Below are positions 9,781 to 19,539 of a stretch of 64,000 bases of DNA, in pieces. Each line of letters opens with the position of its first letter. The stretch's first letter is position 1. The stretch is from the NCBI RefSeq assembly GCF_001723175.1, contig NC_064657.1:930001-994000 (forward strand), read 5' to 3'. A program made the position numbers and the translations under genes. Under the pieces are notes generated by a model that was not told where the DNA came from, ran no database searches, and saw only the letters and a list, made by a program, of their open reading frames with translations. The DNA is from Penicillium oxalicum. Lineage: Eukaryota > Ascomycota > Eurotiomycetes > Eurotiales > Aspergillaceae.

Positions 9781-11996
9781 GGCAAGGTCGTACTGCGAGT
9801 TTTCTCGTCTCACTTTGCTCTTTTGGCATCTCAACAGGACCATTGCAATCTAACCTTTTATGTCTTCTCGTTTGTGTTTTCTCTCATTGACAGCCGACAG
9901 GCTCGGTTTGGTTTTCCTCATGTGTGCAATCATGCTGGTGGCGATTTGTACAATACAGTCCTGAGCGCGAATAATCTCTGAACACCGACAATATTTGCAG
10001 TTGTGCTTTATCGTCGAATATCCCAGCTTGAATCTCAAGTCTTCCCTAATCTCTCCCCCTCGTAAAAAACACTTATTTTTTCGATCAGCCTGCAGAATGT
10101 TAGCACCGCCTATCCGCGACAGCTGGGCGGTTTTTGGGGACTTTCTCATCATGACGAAACATTCGCCATCCCCGAATCATTGTTTATAACCGTTCACATC
10201 AGACCCAGCGCCGACGCTCAAGTCAAAAACTCTCACTACAAACTCGTATCTTGCAGATTACCACAATGAGTTCAACAATACCACGCCGACACCAAGGGAA
10301 CCGATATAGTTGAATGGTTCCCGGAAAGAGTCCAAAATAAGACCTGTAATATTGGGACCTGTGATTTACTAGATCGGGTTAGTTTTGCCGTTCCCGGACT
10401 AGCGCCCTAATACACCGTCTTGTCACCTCTCCCCTGCGTCGCCTCGACATAAAACACCCGACCTCGCCCTTTCAACCTCTTTTCTTCCTCTTCCCCTCCC
10501 TTCCACTCCTCTATCTTGCACTCATCGCCGCCCCCTTTCTTTCACTCTGGCCCCCACCCGCCCACAGGCCACTGCGCTTTGGCTTTCAGCCCGACGCACT
10601 GCCCCTTTCATTTTACCAGAGACTCCGCTCGACCCGACGCCCAGCTTGCAGTGCCTGTCGCAACCACTGGAATGATGCAGCCTGCAGCAGAATCGTGTTA
10701 TTTCATGTCGAAACCTACTCCTTCCGTAGGGGTGTGACTGTGCACTATGCTACGAAGTTATGTAGGTCTCCGTCTGCCGCGGCGCCTTTTCGTCTCTGAT
10801 TCCGCTGGCCTCCTTCACATCTGCAAAGGTGCCGGTATACCCTCAATGACGCATATCCGTCTCCGTCCGCCCCATCTGAGGCTGCATTGCACAGCCCGGT
10901 GTCGCAGATGGCACCCGGTTGCCTGATCACGATTCCCATGGCGCCCAGTTGTCGTCATCTTCGGTCTCTCCGGTTCCTCTCCACCCAGTCGATGAATATT
11001 CGAAAGTACTGGCCGGTTATATGGGCCAATAGCGAAAATACCGCACACGTCCCTGGTCTCGGCCGACGTTGCGTCTTTCGGCCAACGCCGGGACTGCAAC
11101 TGCGAAAACCACGCCACAATCCCACCGTTAGCCATCAATGGCGCGGATGGGCTGATAACGGGCTGATGACTAGTGCGGGCATGTATCGCACGGGTCGTCA
11201 GCGAGTGTAGCGGGAACTATTACCAATGAACTACTGCTCGTGGTTATGGGTTGTGAAGCTGGCGTAATCTCGCGTCCTTGGATGCAATGGGCTGGATTGC
11301 AGGAGCCTCAAATCTGCCTTGGGACACAAACTGAGGGCGAAGGCATTAGTCTTAACTGATGGCTTCGGTATCATTTCAGAACCGAGAAAGACCGGGTACA
11401 TGAATGACCAGACTATCCCAGCCACTAGTCGCATCAGCCATTGGTTGATAGACAACGAGAGTTGACGAGGAGATAACAGTGACACTTCGTCTTTTCACGA
11501 TGATCGCCGGACTTTACGGCGGCCATGTCAAACCCCAGGAACGATCTCTGAACCTGACCTGAGGATATCCACTGTACTGTAACCGGCCTCTTACAAAAAT
11601 GGTAATTTTTGTAAGGGCCGATTAAACAGAAAAACCGGAGCTAGAACATAACAGACTCAGCTAAAAAGCATATTCCACAACCTCACGTTTCGCGGTATTT
11701 AACAGTCGTCTTTTCCTTCACATTTCTACAGTTTTGAGGGGGTATATCCCCCTAGATTCTTGCGTAAAATACATCAATATTAGTCCTAAAGACGTAGTTA
11801 CCGTAATATACACAGACTATTATAGAAAGCGGTCCAGATAAAAGTGCTTAAAATAATATCCAAACAGAACTCGCAGGTATAGGATTTATTTGCCGGGAAT
11901 CAAGTCCATAGAGTTCAAGGTCAAACTGAATTCGAAAGCTACTGTACAAACAAACCATTGACCACACCAAATCTCGATATGCCAGGTATCAGGAGG
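9781..11996. other. 2.2-kb gene-free accessory stretch
   Basis: No supported gene. A promoter-like block at about 10430-10640 (ATAAAA followed by long C/T-rich sequence) precedes a short ATG-ATG frame at 10672 that soon stops. From 10790 to 11110 one frame reads rather protein-like but has several stops, so it may be another relic. From about 11640 on the sequence becomes AT-rich. Hairpins lie at 11585-11619 and 11737-11753. Confidence 0.45.
11585..11619. repeat. Long near-perfect inverted repeat (hairpin)
   Basis: GGCC, one unpaired T, then an 11-bp arm CTTACAAAAAT, a 4-base loop GGTA, the exact complement ATTTTTGTAAG and GGCC. The stem is 15 bp with one bulge. It is intergenic, about 380 bp downstream of the stop of the minus-strand 584-aa gene. 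Confidence 0.8.
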
Positions 11997-13751
11997 CTAG
12001 CTGGGGTTTGCATAAGTAATGTCGCACACTAGATCCTGGTAATCAGAGAAGTTGACCGACTTGTACGCGAACGCCTTTGACCCTGGAAAGATGAAGGACT
12101 GCAATTTATCTCCGTTGATTGACTCCAATTTGGGCGGTGCAAGATCGGCATTCTTAAGACTGTTGACAACTGCGTTGATCCCAGAGAAGGTGTCAATGAA
12201 GAGGCTCCTATCGCCTCTCTGGGACTTGTCCTCGTCGCTGGACTTGCCTTTAACGGTCTCCAAACTTCCATGATCATTAACCTGAAGGGTATATGAGACG
12301 GTTGACTTCCTGTCGATGGCATTGATGTCATCTTTAGTGAGGTTCTTCTGGACGAAGAAAAGGACCACATGATGCTGTTCAATCGTCATGGAACTACCCG
12401 CAAACGTGACGGAGCAGTTGTATTTATTCCAAACCTCCACTGCCCCGTACACCCGGAACAGCCCACTATGGGCTTTGTCCTCGCCATAGCCCTCATAGGA
12501 TATATGTATGACATCTTTACCCTTCTCTGTAACTTCAATCTTATCGGGGTCCTTTCCATATTCTATTCGGACAGGAAAGAAGTTAATATGGGGTTTCAAG
12601 GGGTCGTCATCGCCCGTAACCTTGACAATGGGATGTCCGCAGTACTTTTGGGCATGAAGCACCAACTGGTCCTTGAGGTAGTTGGCAAAGGTGGTCCGGT
12701 TGATGGCCATAGTCCCACTCTTGGTCGCCTTGTCTTCGGGGACCACCCAATTCCAAGTGAATTTGGGAAGAGGTGGATTAGATGGGAGCTTCTTATTGCC
12801 TGTGAGGCAGAAGTAATCCAAGGTTCTGAAGTTTTTGCCGTCTTTAGTCTTTTGCAGACTGACATGGCGCTGGTAGTCACTCATCACCAACGGGGAGCTG
12901 TCATTGGACTGCGCGACGGCCGCGATGGCGACAAGCGGAAGCCCCTTTTCGGCTGCAGACTTGCTCCAAGTGCCGCTGAACGTCTTCTGAAGAAGAGGGA
13001 AGACATCAGATCCCTTGGGGAGGCCGGGAAAGTCAGGCGTGCTATCGAGTGTGGCGCTATCTAGGTCATACAGCAACTGCTGCAAGCTGAAGGCTGTGTC
13101 CTTGAGGTTCTTGAGCTTGTCTTTTATCTCTTTCTTGACAGTGGGATGGTTGTTTAGGTATGTCGTGTTTAGCTGTGTGTCTAAATCTTCGACCTTGAGG
13201 TTCACTTTCATCTCTGCATACCAGGGCTTGCCGGGTGGCTGTCTGTGGAGGACCAGCGTGTGATCAGCGGACCCCCATCCACTGGGGATCTGGAGCTCGA
13301 TGATGGACACCTCTGAGCAGTACAGCCTGAACCGTACATGGGTTGCATCCTCGTCGGCAAATTCCACAATATCCAAATCCTTAGGCTGCAACCCCGGCGG
13401 AATTCCCATTTGCAATTTAATGCCATATCGAAATTTGGCATCTACCAGGGGCTGCCAGACTGCTTGATCAACCTTACCGGCAGGAGTTGTGAATGGGTTC
13501 ACATTTTTAGTGAGTTTGAGCAGTTCATCCAGTGTGATGGTTTTATCAACATTGCCTTGGCTGTCCACGAGGAAGCAAAGATACTGCACCGGTTGATCAG
13601 AGTTATTGAGGTAGGCACGGAGACCATCGTTGATGCTGGTCTCGGTAGTTGATACAACAAAGTCGTATCCAGCCTTGATCGTTTTGTCGTCATTTTTAAA
13701 GTTGTGGTGGAAGTCAGAGCCAGATAAATGTGATTCTGTATCGGCACCCAT
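11997..13751 (-). CDS. Uncharacterised 584-aa intronless protein, possibly TULIP/P47-like
   Basis: 584 aa from ATG 13751, no intron and no signal peptide or membrane segment. The sequence alternates short polar and hydrophobic strands over most of its length, suggesting a beta-rich soluble protein. Near the N-terminus it has GYDFVVSTTETSINDGLRAYL (about 28-48), which loosely recalls the start of TULIP-type lipid-binding proteins of the P47/OrfX group; this is a weak impression, not an assignment. A charged helical stretch lies at about 205-245. It is divergent from the 1168-aa gene with 786 bp between the starts, which suggests shared control. Function unknown. Confidence 0.75.
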   Translation of the reverse strand: MGADTESHLSGSDFHHNFKNDDKTIKAGYDFVVSTTETSINDGLRAYLNNSDQPVQYLCFLVDSQGNVDKTITLDELLKLTKNVNPFTTPAGKVDQAVWQPLVDAKFRYGIKLQMGIPPGLQPKDLDIVEFADEDATHVRFRLYCSEVSIIELQIPSGWGSADHTLVLHRQPPGKPWYAEMKVNLKVEDLDTQLNTTYLNNHPTVKKEIKDKLKNLKDTAFSLQQLLYDLDSATLDSTPDFPGLPKGSDVFPLLQKTFSGTWSKSAAEKGLPLVAIAAVAQSNDSSPLVMSDYQRHVSLQKTKDGKNFRTLDYFCLTGNKKLPSNPPLPKFTWNWVVPEDKATKSGTMAINRTTFANYLKDQLVLHAQKYCGHPIVKVTGDDDPLKPHINFFPVRIEYGKDPDKIEVTEKGKDVIHISYEGYGEDKAHSGLFRVYGAVEVWNKYNCSVTFAGSSMTIEQHHVVLFFVQKNLTKDDINAIDRKSTVSYTLQVNDHGSLETVKGKSSDEDKSQRGDRSLFIDTFSGINAVVNSLKNADLAPPKLESINGDKLQSFIFPGSKAFAYKSVNFSDYQDLVCDITYANPS

Positions 13752-14537
13752 GATGATGATGCAGATCAGTGGTATTGGTCGTTTGTTTGAGAGGGATAAT
13801 AGATTTCAGAGAGGTTTTGAATGGTTCTTTGTGACCAAGAAGCGAGCGCTTGCTGCCTTTTAGATATACAGCCTCCGTGCATCCGTTGAAATGCTCATTC
13901 ATTCTCCATGTTACAGTGAGCGAGTCGGGGGGGGGCTGATCGATATCTGTTACGTGGCATATCATGCAAGCGCCTGCTTTGGGCAGGAAGGAAAGACATA
14001 GGAGCTGAAGATCCAATGGATCAGCGCTAGCTATCGCTCCTAAGACACAACGGAAGCAACGGAAAGCTGACAAGGCAGCAGGCAACCTCTGGAGGCAAAT
14101 TTTTTTTGACGGGCGAGAGCTTGGCTGGCACCGTGGGGACTAACTCTGAAGACTTCAGTTCATGCATGCAGGCGCTTAGTGCCATGGTTTGTAGATCCAC
14201 CCGTGCATACGGGCCAATCGATCCGATCCTGCGTTGTTCAGCTGTTCGAGACCCCGCCGACAAAGCCCCAATCGATTCTTCACGGGAATGTGTTGTTATT
14301 CTCAAAGTGGAAAAGATAGACCTAATCTCAGCTAGATGTTTTTACCTTGATTTGGGGAAGCGATCAGTTGAAATAAAATCCCTCATACTAACACATCTCC
14401 CATAGCAGACAGGATGAGTGAAGTCGATCGACAGTCTACATATACAGTCGTCTGCGCGGTTCGTCTTGCAATCAGACAAGACTTGCATTCCCTCCACCCA
14501 GGACAATTGCCCTTGACTTCCTTTGAATTAGTCGAGC
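13752..14537. promoter_or_regulatory. Divergent promoter region of the 584/1168-aa gene pair
   Basis: 786 bp separating two divergent start codons. It includes a G-run (13927-13936) and a poly-T run (14100-14107). No specific binding motif is claimed; shared regulation is inferred from layout only. Confidence 0.5.
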
Positions 14538-17500
14538 ATGATGGCCTCCACGGAGAATTCGGGAAAGAAACTTCTTCTTTCCTACGACACCGAATTGATC
14601 CAAAACTACATCCAAGGCGAGATAGTTTCCCCGAAAAATAAGTTCGAAGCCCTGCAGACAAAGGATGGCCACACTCTGCTCTTTGGCATTGACTCTTCCA
14701 ATATATTCCATGTTATCGAAGAGAGCAGCGGCCAGCACCGTACAGGTTGGGCGCAGATTGATCTTTCCACAACGACGATCAGCTCGCAACTCCCGGGCAA
14801 GAAGGATGCGACCGTGAGCACATTCGATGTCGGGCAGAGCGCTCTCGATCATACTATTGGAATGGCCATGGCTGTTCGAGTGGAAGGGAAAGACAATCTT
14901 TTTGTATCGTTGAAGAATTCCAACTCAGACACCGCCTGGACGAAGAAACCGGGATGGACATTGGTCCCGTTTGATGCCGCTAATGAGACACAACCAAGCA
15001 TTACCGTTGCAGGTATCTGGTTTGCAGAGACAGATAGTCAGAAACAATACCTTGTTGTGGATGTTGACCGATCTGGGTCATCCACGATCAAGGATATCGC
15101 ACGCTACTATGTCGATCCGTCTGTAACCTCCGGTAGTCGCTGGGTTAAACATGATGTCCCGGTCGATATCGCCGCCGGATCTTATCAAAGTTGTATCGGA
15201 CGAGTGCACCGTGGCAGGATCGACGGAGTCTACACTGCTGGAACCGCTGGAGGGAGCCCCCAGCTTGATTATGTGCCGCTTGAAAACATCTTCGGCGATG
15301 GACCGCCCCTTCCAACCCGGTTCAAGCTGCCCGACAACAAGATTCCATCTGCTATAGCCACTGCTCGGAATCAAAATGGCGAGACAGACCTGTATATCCT
15401 CAATGGCGAGACCCTTTACCGTATAGCAGCCGAGAAGCAAAAGGATGATGCTACACCGGACGCGGTCCTGACCAATAGCCTGCTTTCTGGAACTGTGGTG
15501 CTGCGCGCCATGATCCACCAAGGAGTGTTGACTCTCTTCGGAAAGAATGGAAGTGATCAGGTCTATTGCCTTTCATGCCACATCGAAAATGTGACGGACC
15601 AGAGAGCATGGAATGTCCCAGTCCCTACCGCCAACGGGGTGGAGCAGATTTCGGCCTACGTGAACAGGGCAGACGGGGGAAACACCATATTCACATCTGG
15701 TGGGGGCAGCCTAGGCAAGATCACCCAGGATATCAATAGTCTGTGGAAGCCACAGAATCTGAAGCTGGCGCCAGCTTCAACCACTGAAAAAGCCCTCGTC
15801 TTCAAGTCTTACACGACCTTTATTCATGTTATAGATGAGAATGACTTAGCCGCCAGCGGTGCCACTCTGAAGGTTTCAACAGCGTCGCGCACACCAGTCT
15901 ATATTAACGGATTGTATTACGTACTTGGGCAGAGTCCGATCGAGGTTGAGGCAGACAGCACAGGCTCGATGACGATAATTGAGGAGACCCCGAATATCAA
16001 CGGTGCAACGCTCATAGTCTCAACGGATGGAGGCGTGACAACTACTGCCATCAACCCGATGGAGAGATCTTTTGAAAAGCTTGGAAAGCTCAATTCCAAA
16101 GACTCCCTCCGTGATGCCAGCTTCCCATCAAAGATATGTGGAGGGGGAGTGGTAGGGACACCGAAAAAAAGCCCGTTGGTCGAGTCATCGACCAAGGATA
16201 GCGACCTCGACAAGGTCGCCGCAAATATGGCAGGGCTCAACAAGGCGTATGCTCACGTTAAAACTTCAAAGCCTGCAGGACAAAAGCTTCACGGCAACCT
16301 TCGAGCCACGTCAAGCGGGGACTTTGGTGATAATATCCTAATCGGGATTGGGGACCTTTTCAGTTGGCTCGAGTCTGGCGTCGAAGCCGTGGTCGAGGTA
16401 GTTTGGCACGAGGCAACGCAGGCATGGCACTTCATCGCGACGATTGCCGGAGATATCTATCGTGCCATTCTAGACACAGTGGAGGCTGTTGTTGCCGCAG
16501 TCGAGTGGATTTTCAATGCCATCAAGACGGCGATCAAGGCGATCATTCAGTTCATAGAGTTCTTGTTTGAATGGGACGACATCAAACGGACCAAGAATGT
16601 GCTGTACAATATTTCGAAACAGTTTTTTCAGCATCAGATTGACAGCATTGGGGATGCAAAGAATACCTTTAACAACAAGATCCAATCTGTGGAAAAATCT
16701 CTCAACGAATGGGCTAACGTTGACTGGTCACCCCTTGGGGATACCGTCAGCAAGCCTGCGTCGAGCAGCAGCAAGAGCAACTCCAAGAATCAAACATCTG
16801 GGTCTCAGTTACTGGCTCATCATTACAAGCACAATGCCAACAGCGTCAGTGTTATTGCCGACTCGCCGTTTTCTGGAGATATCAACAAAGACCCGGTTCA
16901 GAAAGCGCTTGACGATCTACACGGCGCCCTCTCCAAGGAAGATCAAGTGATTTCTGGCTTTCGCGACCAGATTGGAGAAGTGGCCAAGCAATTCGCGACA
17001 ATGACCGTTGAGGATGTCATCAAGAAAATTGTGGTTATCTTGGTTGATGGGATTCTTGCCAGCGTGGAGGTGGTGGTCGATGCCCTCCTAGATCTACTCC
17101 AGGATTTGGCTGCAGCAGTAGTGGGTATGGTGGACGCCAAGCTGCATATCCCCATTATATCCGACATCCTGAATGCCATCGGTATTCCAGATATCTCCTT
17201 CCTAGACCTGTTCACCTGGGTTGCTGCTGTCTGCTACACTGTCGTATATAAGATCGCAAAGGGAGAGCCTCCTTTCCCGGACAACAAGGATGTACAATCC
17301 TTGATCGATGCCAATAGCTGGAAGGATCTAACTGACACGTTGCATCCTCCGGCATCGCCCGCAGTCGCTTCCAGGGCCCTCTATGCCATGCCCGTCTCGC
17401 GCCTTGCCTCTGCGTCGGCTACTTCTACCTCAAGCAAGCCAACCGTCCTACAGGATCTCGTTTTCATCGCCGGGCACTCCGTGAGTGGAATCTGTGGGGT

Positions 17501-18044
17501 CATTGGTGCATTTGTAAATGCTGTAGAAGCCGAGTCTCCCATTGGAGACAACCCAATGTCCACGCCATCAGCCATCCTTGGGTTTATTGGCGCAGCATCC
17601 CAAGCTGTGGCAGATATAGTGTCGCCCAAGGATCCACTTGAGGAACCTATTTTCAGTGCGCTTAGCACTGCCACTAGTGTCACGACTGTAGTCTCCAAAG
17701 TTGTGTTCAGTAGCTATGGCCAGAAGAAGCTTGCCAAATTGGGATTACCCACAGCCGAAGACCCACGCGGTATGGGTGCGGGGATCAATGTTTTACTGGT
17801 CAGTGTTGGTGCTGCCGCAACAATCAAACATTTTGTCGAGCTTGCCAAAGATCCCGCTGGAAAAGACCGGTCAGCTGCGATTATCGGAGAAGTATCAAAT
17901 CTGACTTCTTATATCAGCCGGATCTCGTATGCATTGGCCGTGAATGATATCGAGGAGGACACGCGGCAGGTAGTCATCGCAGTTATGACTGTGAGCAATC
18001 TCATTACAGCCGGTCTCCAGATAGCAGAGGCTATTGTGGATTAG
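14538..18044 (+). CDS. Uncharacterised 1168-aa intronless two-part protein
   Basis: 1168 aa from the paired ATGs at 14538. Residues 1 to about 420 show repeated beta-strand patterns with recurring Trp/Gly turns, suggesting a beta-propeller-like region. About 430-510 looks like a beta-sandwich (TFIHVIDENDLAASGATLKV onward). A Ser/Lys-rich linker follows. From about 608 the protein becomes alpha-helical with long amphipathic or hydrophobic helices at 608-685, 824-910 and 970-1168, broken by an S/K/N-rich linker near 735-760. There is no N-terminal signal peptide. Such helices could pack as a bundle or insert into membranes; neither is shown. It is unusual in being 3.5 kb without an intron in this window. 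I do not recognise the family. Confidence 0.8.
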   Translation: MMASTENSGKKLLLSYDTELIQNYIQGEIVSPKNKFEALQTKDGHTLLFGIDSSNIFHVIEESSGQHRTGWAQIDLSTTTISSQLPGKKDATVSTFDVGQSALDHTIGMAMAVRVEGKDNLFVSLKNSNSDTAWTKKPGWTLVPFDAANETQPSITVAGIWFAETDSQKQYLVVDVDRSGSSTIKDIARYYVDPSVTSGSRWVKHDVPVDIAAGSYQSCIGRVHRGRIDGVYTAGTAGGSPQLDYVPLENIFGDGPPLPTRFKLPDNKIPSAIATARNQNGETDLYILNGETLYRIAAEKQKDDATPDAVLTNSLLSGTVVLRAMIHQGVLTLFGKNGSDQVYCLSCHIENVTDQRAWNVPVPTANGVEQISAYVNRADGGNTIFTSGGGSLGKITQDINSLWKPQNLKLAPASTTEKALVFKSYTTFIHVIDENDLAASGATLKVSTASRTPVYINGLYYVLGQSPIEVEADSTGSMTIIEETPNINGATLIVSTDGGVTTTAINPMERSFEKLGKLNSKDSLRDASFPSKICGGGVVGTPKKSPLVESSTKDSDLDKVAANMAGLNKAYAHVKTSKPAGQKLHGNLRATSSGDFGDNILIGIGDLFSWLESGVEAVVEVVWHEATQAWHFIATIAGDIYRAILDTVEAVVAAVEWIFNAIKTAIKAIIQFIEFLFEWDDIKRTKNVLYNISKQFFQHQIDSIGDAKNTFNNKIQSVEKSLNEWANVDWSPLGDTVSKPASSSSKSNSKNQTSGSQLLAHHYKHNANSVSVIADSPFSGDINKDPVQKALDDLHGALSKEDQVISGFRDQIGEVAKQFATMTVEDVIKKIVVILVDGILASVEVVVDALLDLLQDLAAAVVGMVDAKLHIPIISDILNAIGIPDISFLDLFTWVAAVCYTVVYKIAKGEPPFPDNKDVQSLIDANSWKDLTDTLHPPASPAVASRALYAMPVSRLASASATSTSSKPTVLQDLVFIAGHSVSGICGVIGAFVNAVEAESPIGDNPMSTPSAILGFIGAASQAVADIVSPKDPLEEPIFSALSTATSVTTVVSKVVFSSYGQKKLAKLGLPTAEDPRGMGAGINVLLVSVGAAATIKHFVELAKDPAGKDRSAAIIGEVSNLTSYISRISYALAVNDIEEDTRQVVIAVMTVSNLITAGLQIAEAIVD

Positions 18045-18588
18045 GAGTGATTCTATTCCAGACTTAGCCATACAGTAATCCAATCTCTATGCAATTTCGC
18101 TTTCCCGGTAACTGTCCCAAAGAAACATTATGGAAACATATCCGTAGAAGTTCAACAAGAATACTAATCGGAGGAAGCGAAGAGGAAAGGAAGAGAAAAG
18201 AGCAGCAGGTCACTATCATATCTCATACAACAAGTCCTGAAGCTATTTCCGCTAGTAATTGCTATCCCTAGGTATAACTGAATTATGGACCTCTGGTCGT
18301 CCTAACGAGAGTTGGTCGGGTTGGGCCGCTTGAACCCATGGCGGATTCTGGCGAAGTCTACTTGAGCCCATGAGCATAACCTATTTATTACTCAATACTA
18401 GTGATACCTTTATTGGGTAGATTTATATCTTCGTTCACAGTTCTCTATCAGAGGGACCCGGATGGCTTGAACAATAGGATTTGCTAATATCAGGAATGCT
18501 CCGTATAGCTGAGGAAATACAGTGGATTTACTAGGTGATTGGCGCAACGGAATCAATAAGGGGAAATGCCAAAAGATGCAATGAGGGA
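18045..18588. other. Gene-free stretch
   Basis: Lies between the stop of the 1168-aa gene and the BTB remnant. Only short frames are seen, with no recognisable product. Confidence 0.5.
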
Positions 18589-19170
18589 CTATAATGGGAA
18601 ATGGCTCGTTCGACATTTTCGACAACGAAGAGAAGATACAGGATACTGGCTGGAACCGCAATGTTCGATACGACAACAAAACTCTGCAGAACAATGACGG
18701 CAGGTCCTGGTCCTCGAAAGGGTGTTAAGACAGCCGTCAATACTCTTAATCGCCCCATCCAACTTCATGGTTTCTCTTTCTTTCAAAGACTTCTCTTGTG
18801 TGCAGGATTCCTCTGCCATCTGTAGGGCGATTTTGGTCCGTCGCAATTCATTTTCAGCTGCGTCTCGTTTTGACTTCATCTGCTGCATCACGCTGAAGGT
18901 GAACTCGTTCATCATCTTAAATTTAACGAAATCTTCCCGTCTAATCAGTTCCTCAATATGATCAGCGACAACTGTGGCCATAATTTGGCGTAGCGCCTTA
19001 TCAGAAGTCGATTCAAAGACTTCTTCCACAGTGTTTGAGAGGCCATCCGCAGACCATGCTGTTTCAAGAATCCACCTAATTTTGGCGTTTGCTTGTTTCC
19101 TTAACTCAGGGATATCATAGTAGTCTGCTATGGAATTGACTGAAACATGTGGATGGAATAATTTCGCCAT
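18589..19170 (-). pseudogene. C-terminal part of a BTB/POZ-type protein, N-terminal BTB domain missing
   Basis: 193-aa frame. It begins with the stretch that normally follows a fungal BTB domain (KLFHPHVSVNSIADYYDIPELRKQA), then helices with a coiled-coil section at about 95-150, and ends with a Cys-rich tail (CRHC, CC, C, CRKC) as in many fungal BTB proteins. No BTB domain is found upstream; the next 300 bp on this strand contain stops, and the other strand carries an ABC-transporter fragment. A 5' exon joined through the GTGAGT at about 19223-19228 (minus strand) cannot be excluded, but no BTB-like exon is visible. I judge it a truncated remnant. Confidence 0.55.
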
Positions 19171-19234
19171 TGCGGCTGACGCTGCTTAATTACGGCTTGG
19201 ATACTTTAACATCGGAACGCTGGGGACTCACCAC

Positions 19235-19412
19235 ATGTCTTATCACGTATTGAGGCCTCGGGCCTTGCAGGTGCTTTATCGCCTAGCTCCCATAGTCAGT
19301 CAACTTGGCAACCGTAGCATGATCTTTGTACGAAGTTCGCGAACGACCCTCAAAGGCTTACAGCTGGAAGGCCTTCTTGATCGCCAACGTCATCGACAAG
19401 TTGGCTTGATGC
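19235..19412 (+). pseudogene. Fragment of a PDR-type ABC transporter
   Basis: A short frame reads SLYEVRERPSKAYSWKAFL and continues IANV (about 19325-19395), very like the conserved stretch before a transmembrane segment in PDR-type ABC transporters. It is preceded by an in-frame TGA and followed by a TGA. In another frame just upstream, ALQVLYRL (about 19263-19286) resembles the preceding part of the same family, implying a frameshift. No nucleotide-binding domain or further membrane segments are found nearby, so this is an isolated relic. Confidence 0.5.
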
Positions 19413-19539
19413 GAGCAAAGTCCCCTGCAGCAAACTTTCCAATGTATTTTTTGCCTTGGTAGGTCGCTGACTCCTCCGGTTTTTTGGCGGGAATAAATAC
19501 TAATAAGATAAGTAGTACCTAGGAATAAGTAGTCATCCT

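Noticed and set aside
10672..11110. Possible gene after the promoter-like block (short ATG-ATG frame and a protein-like frame near 10790-11110)
   Set aside because: The frame meets several stops, no splice model restores it, and I recognise no family. It may be a relic but support is too thin.
11231..11485. 84-residue minus-strand frame with a hydrophobic segment
   Set aside because: It has only a non-ATG start (GTG), no family resemblance and no splice context.
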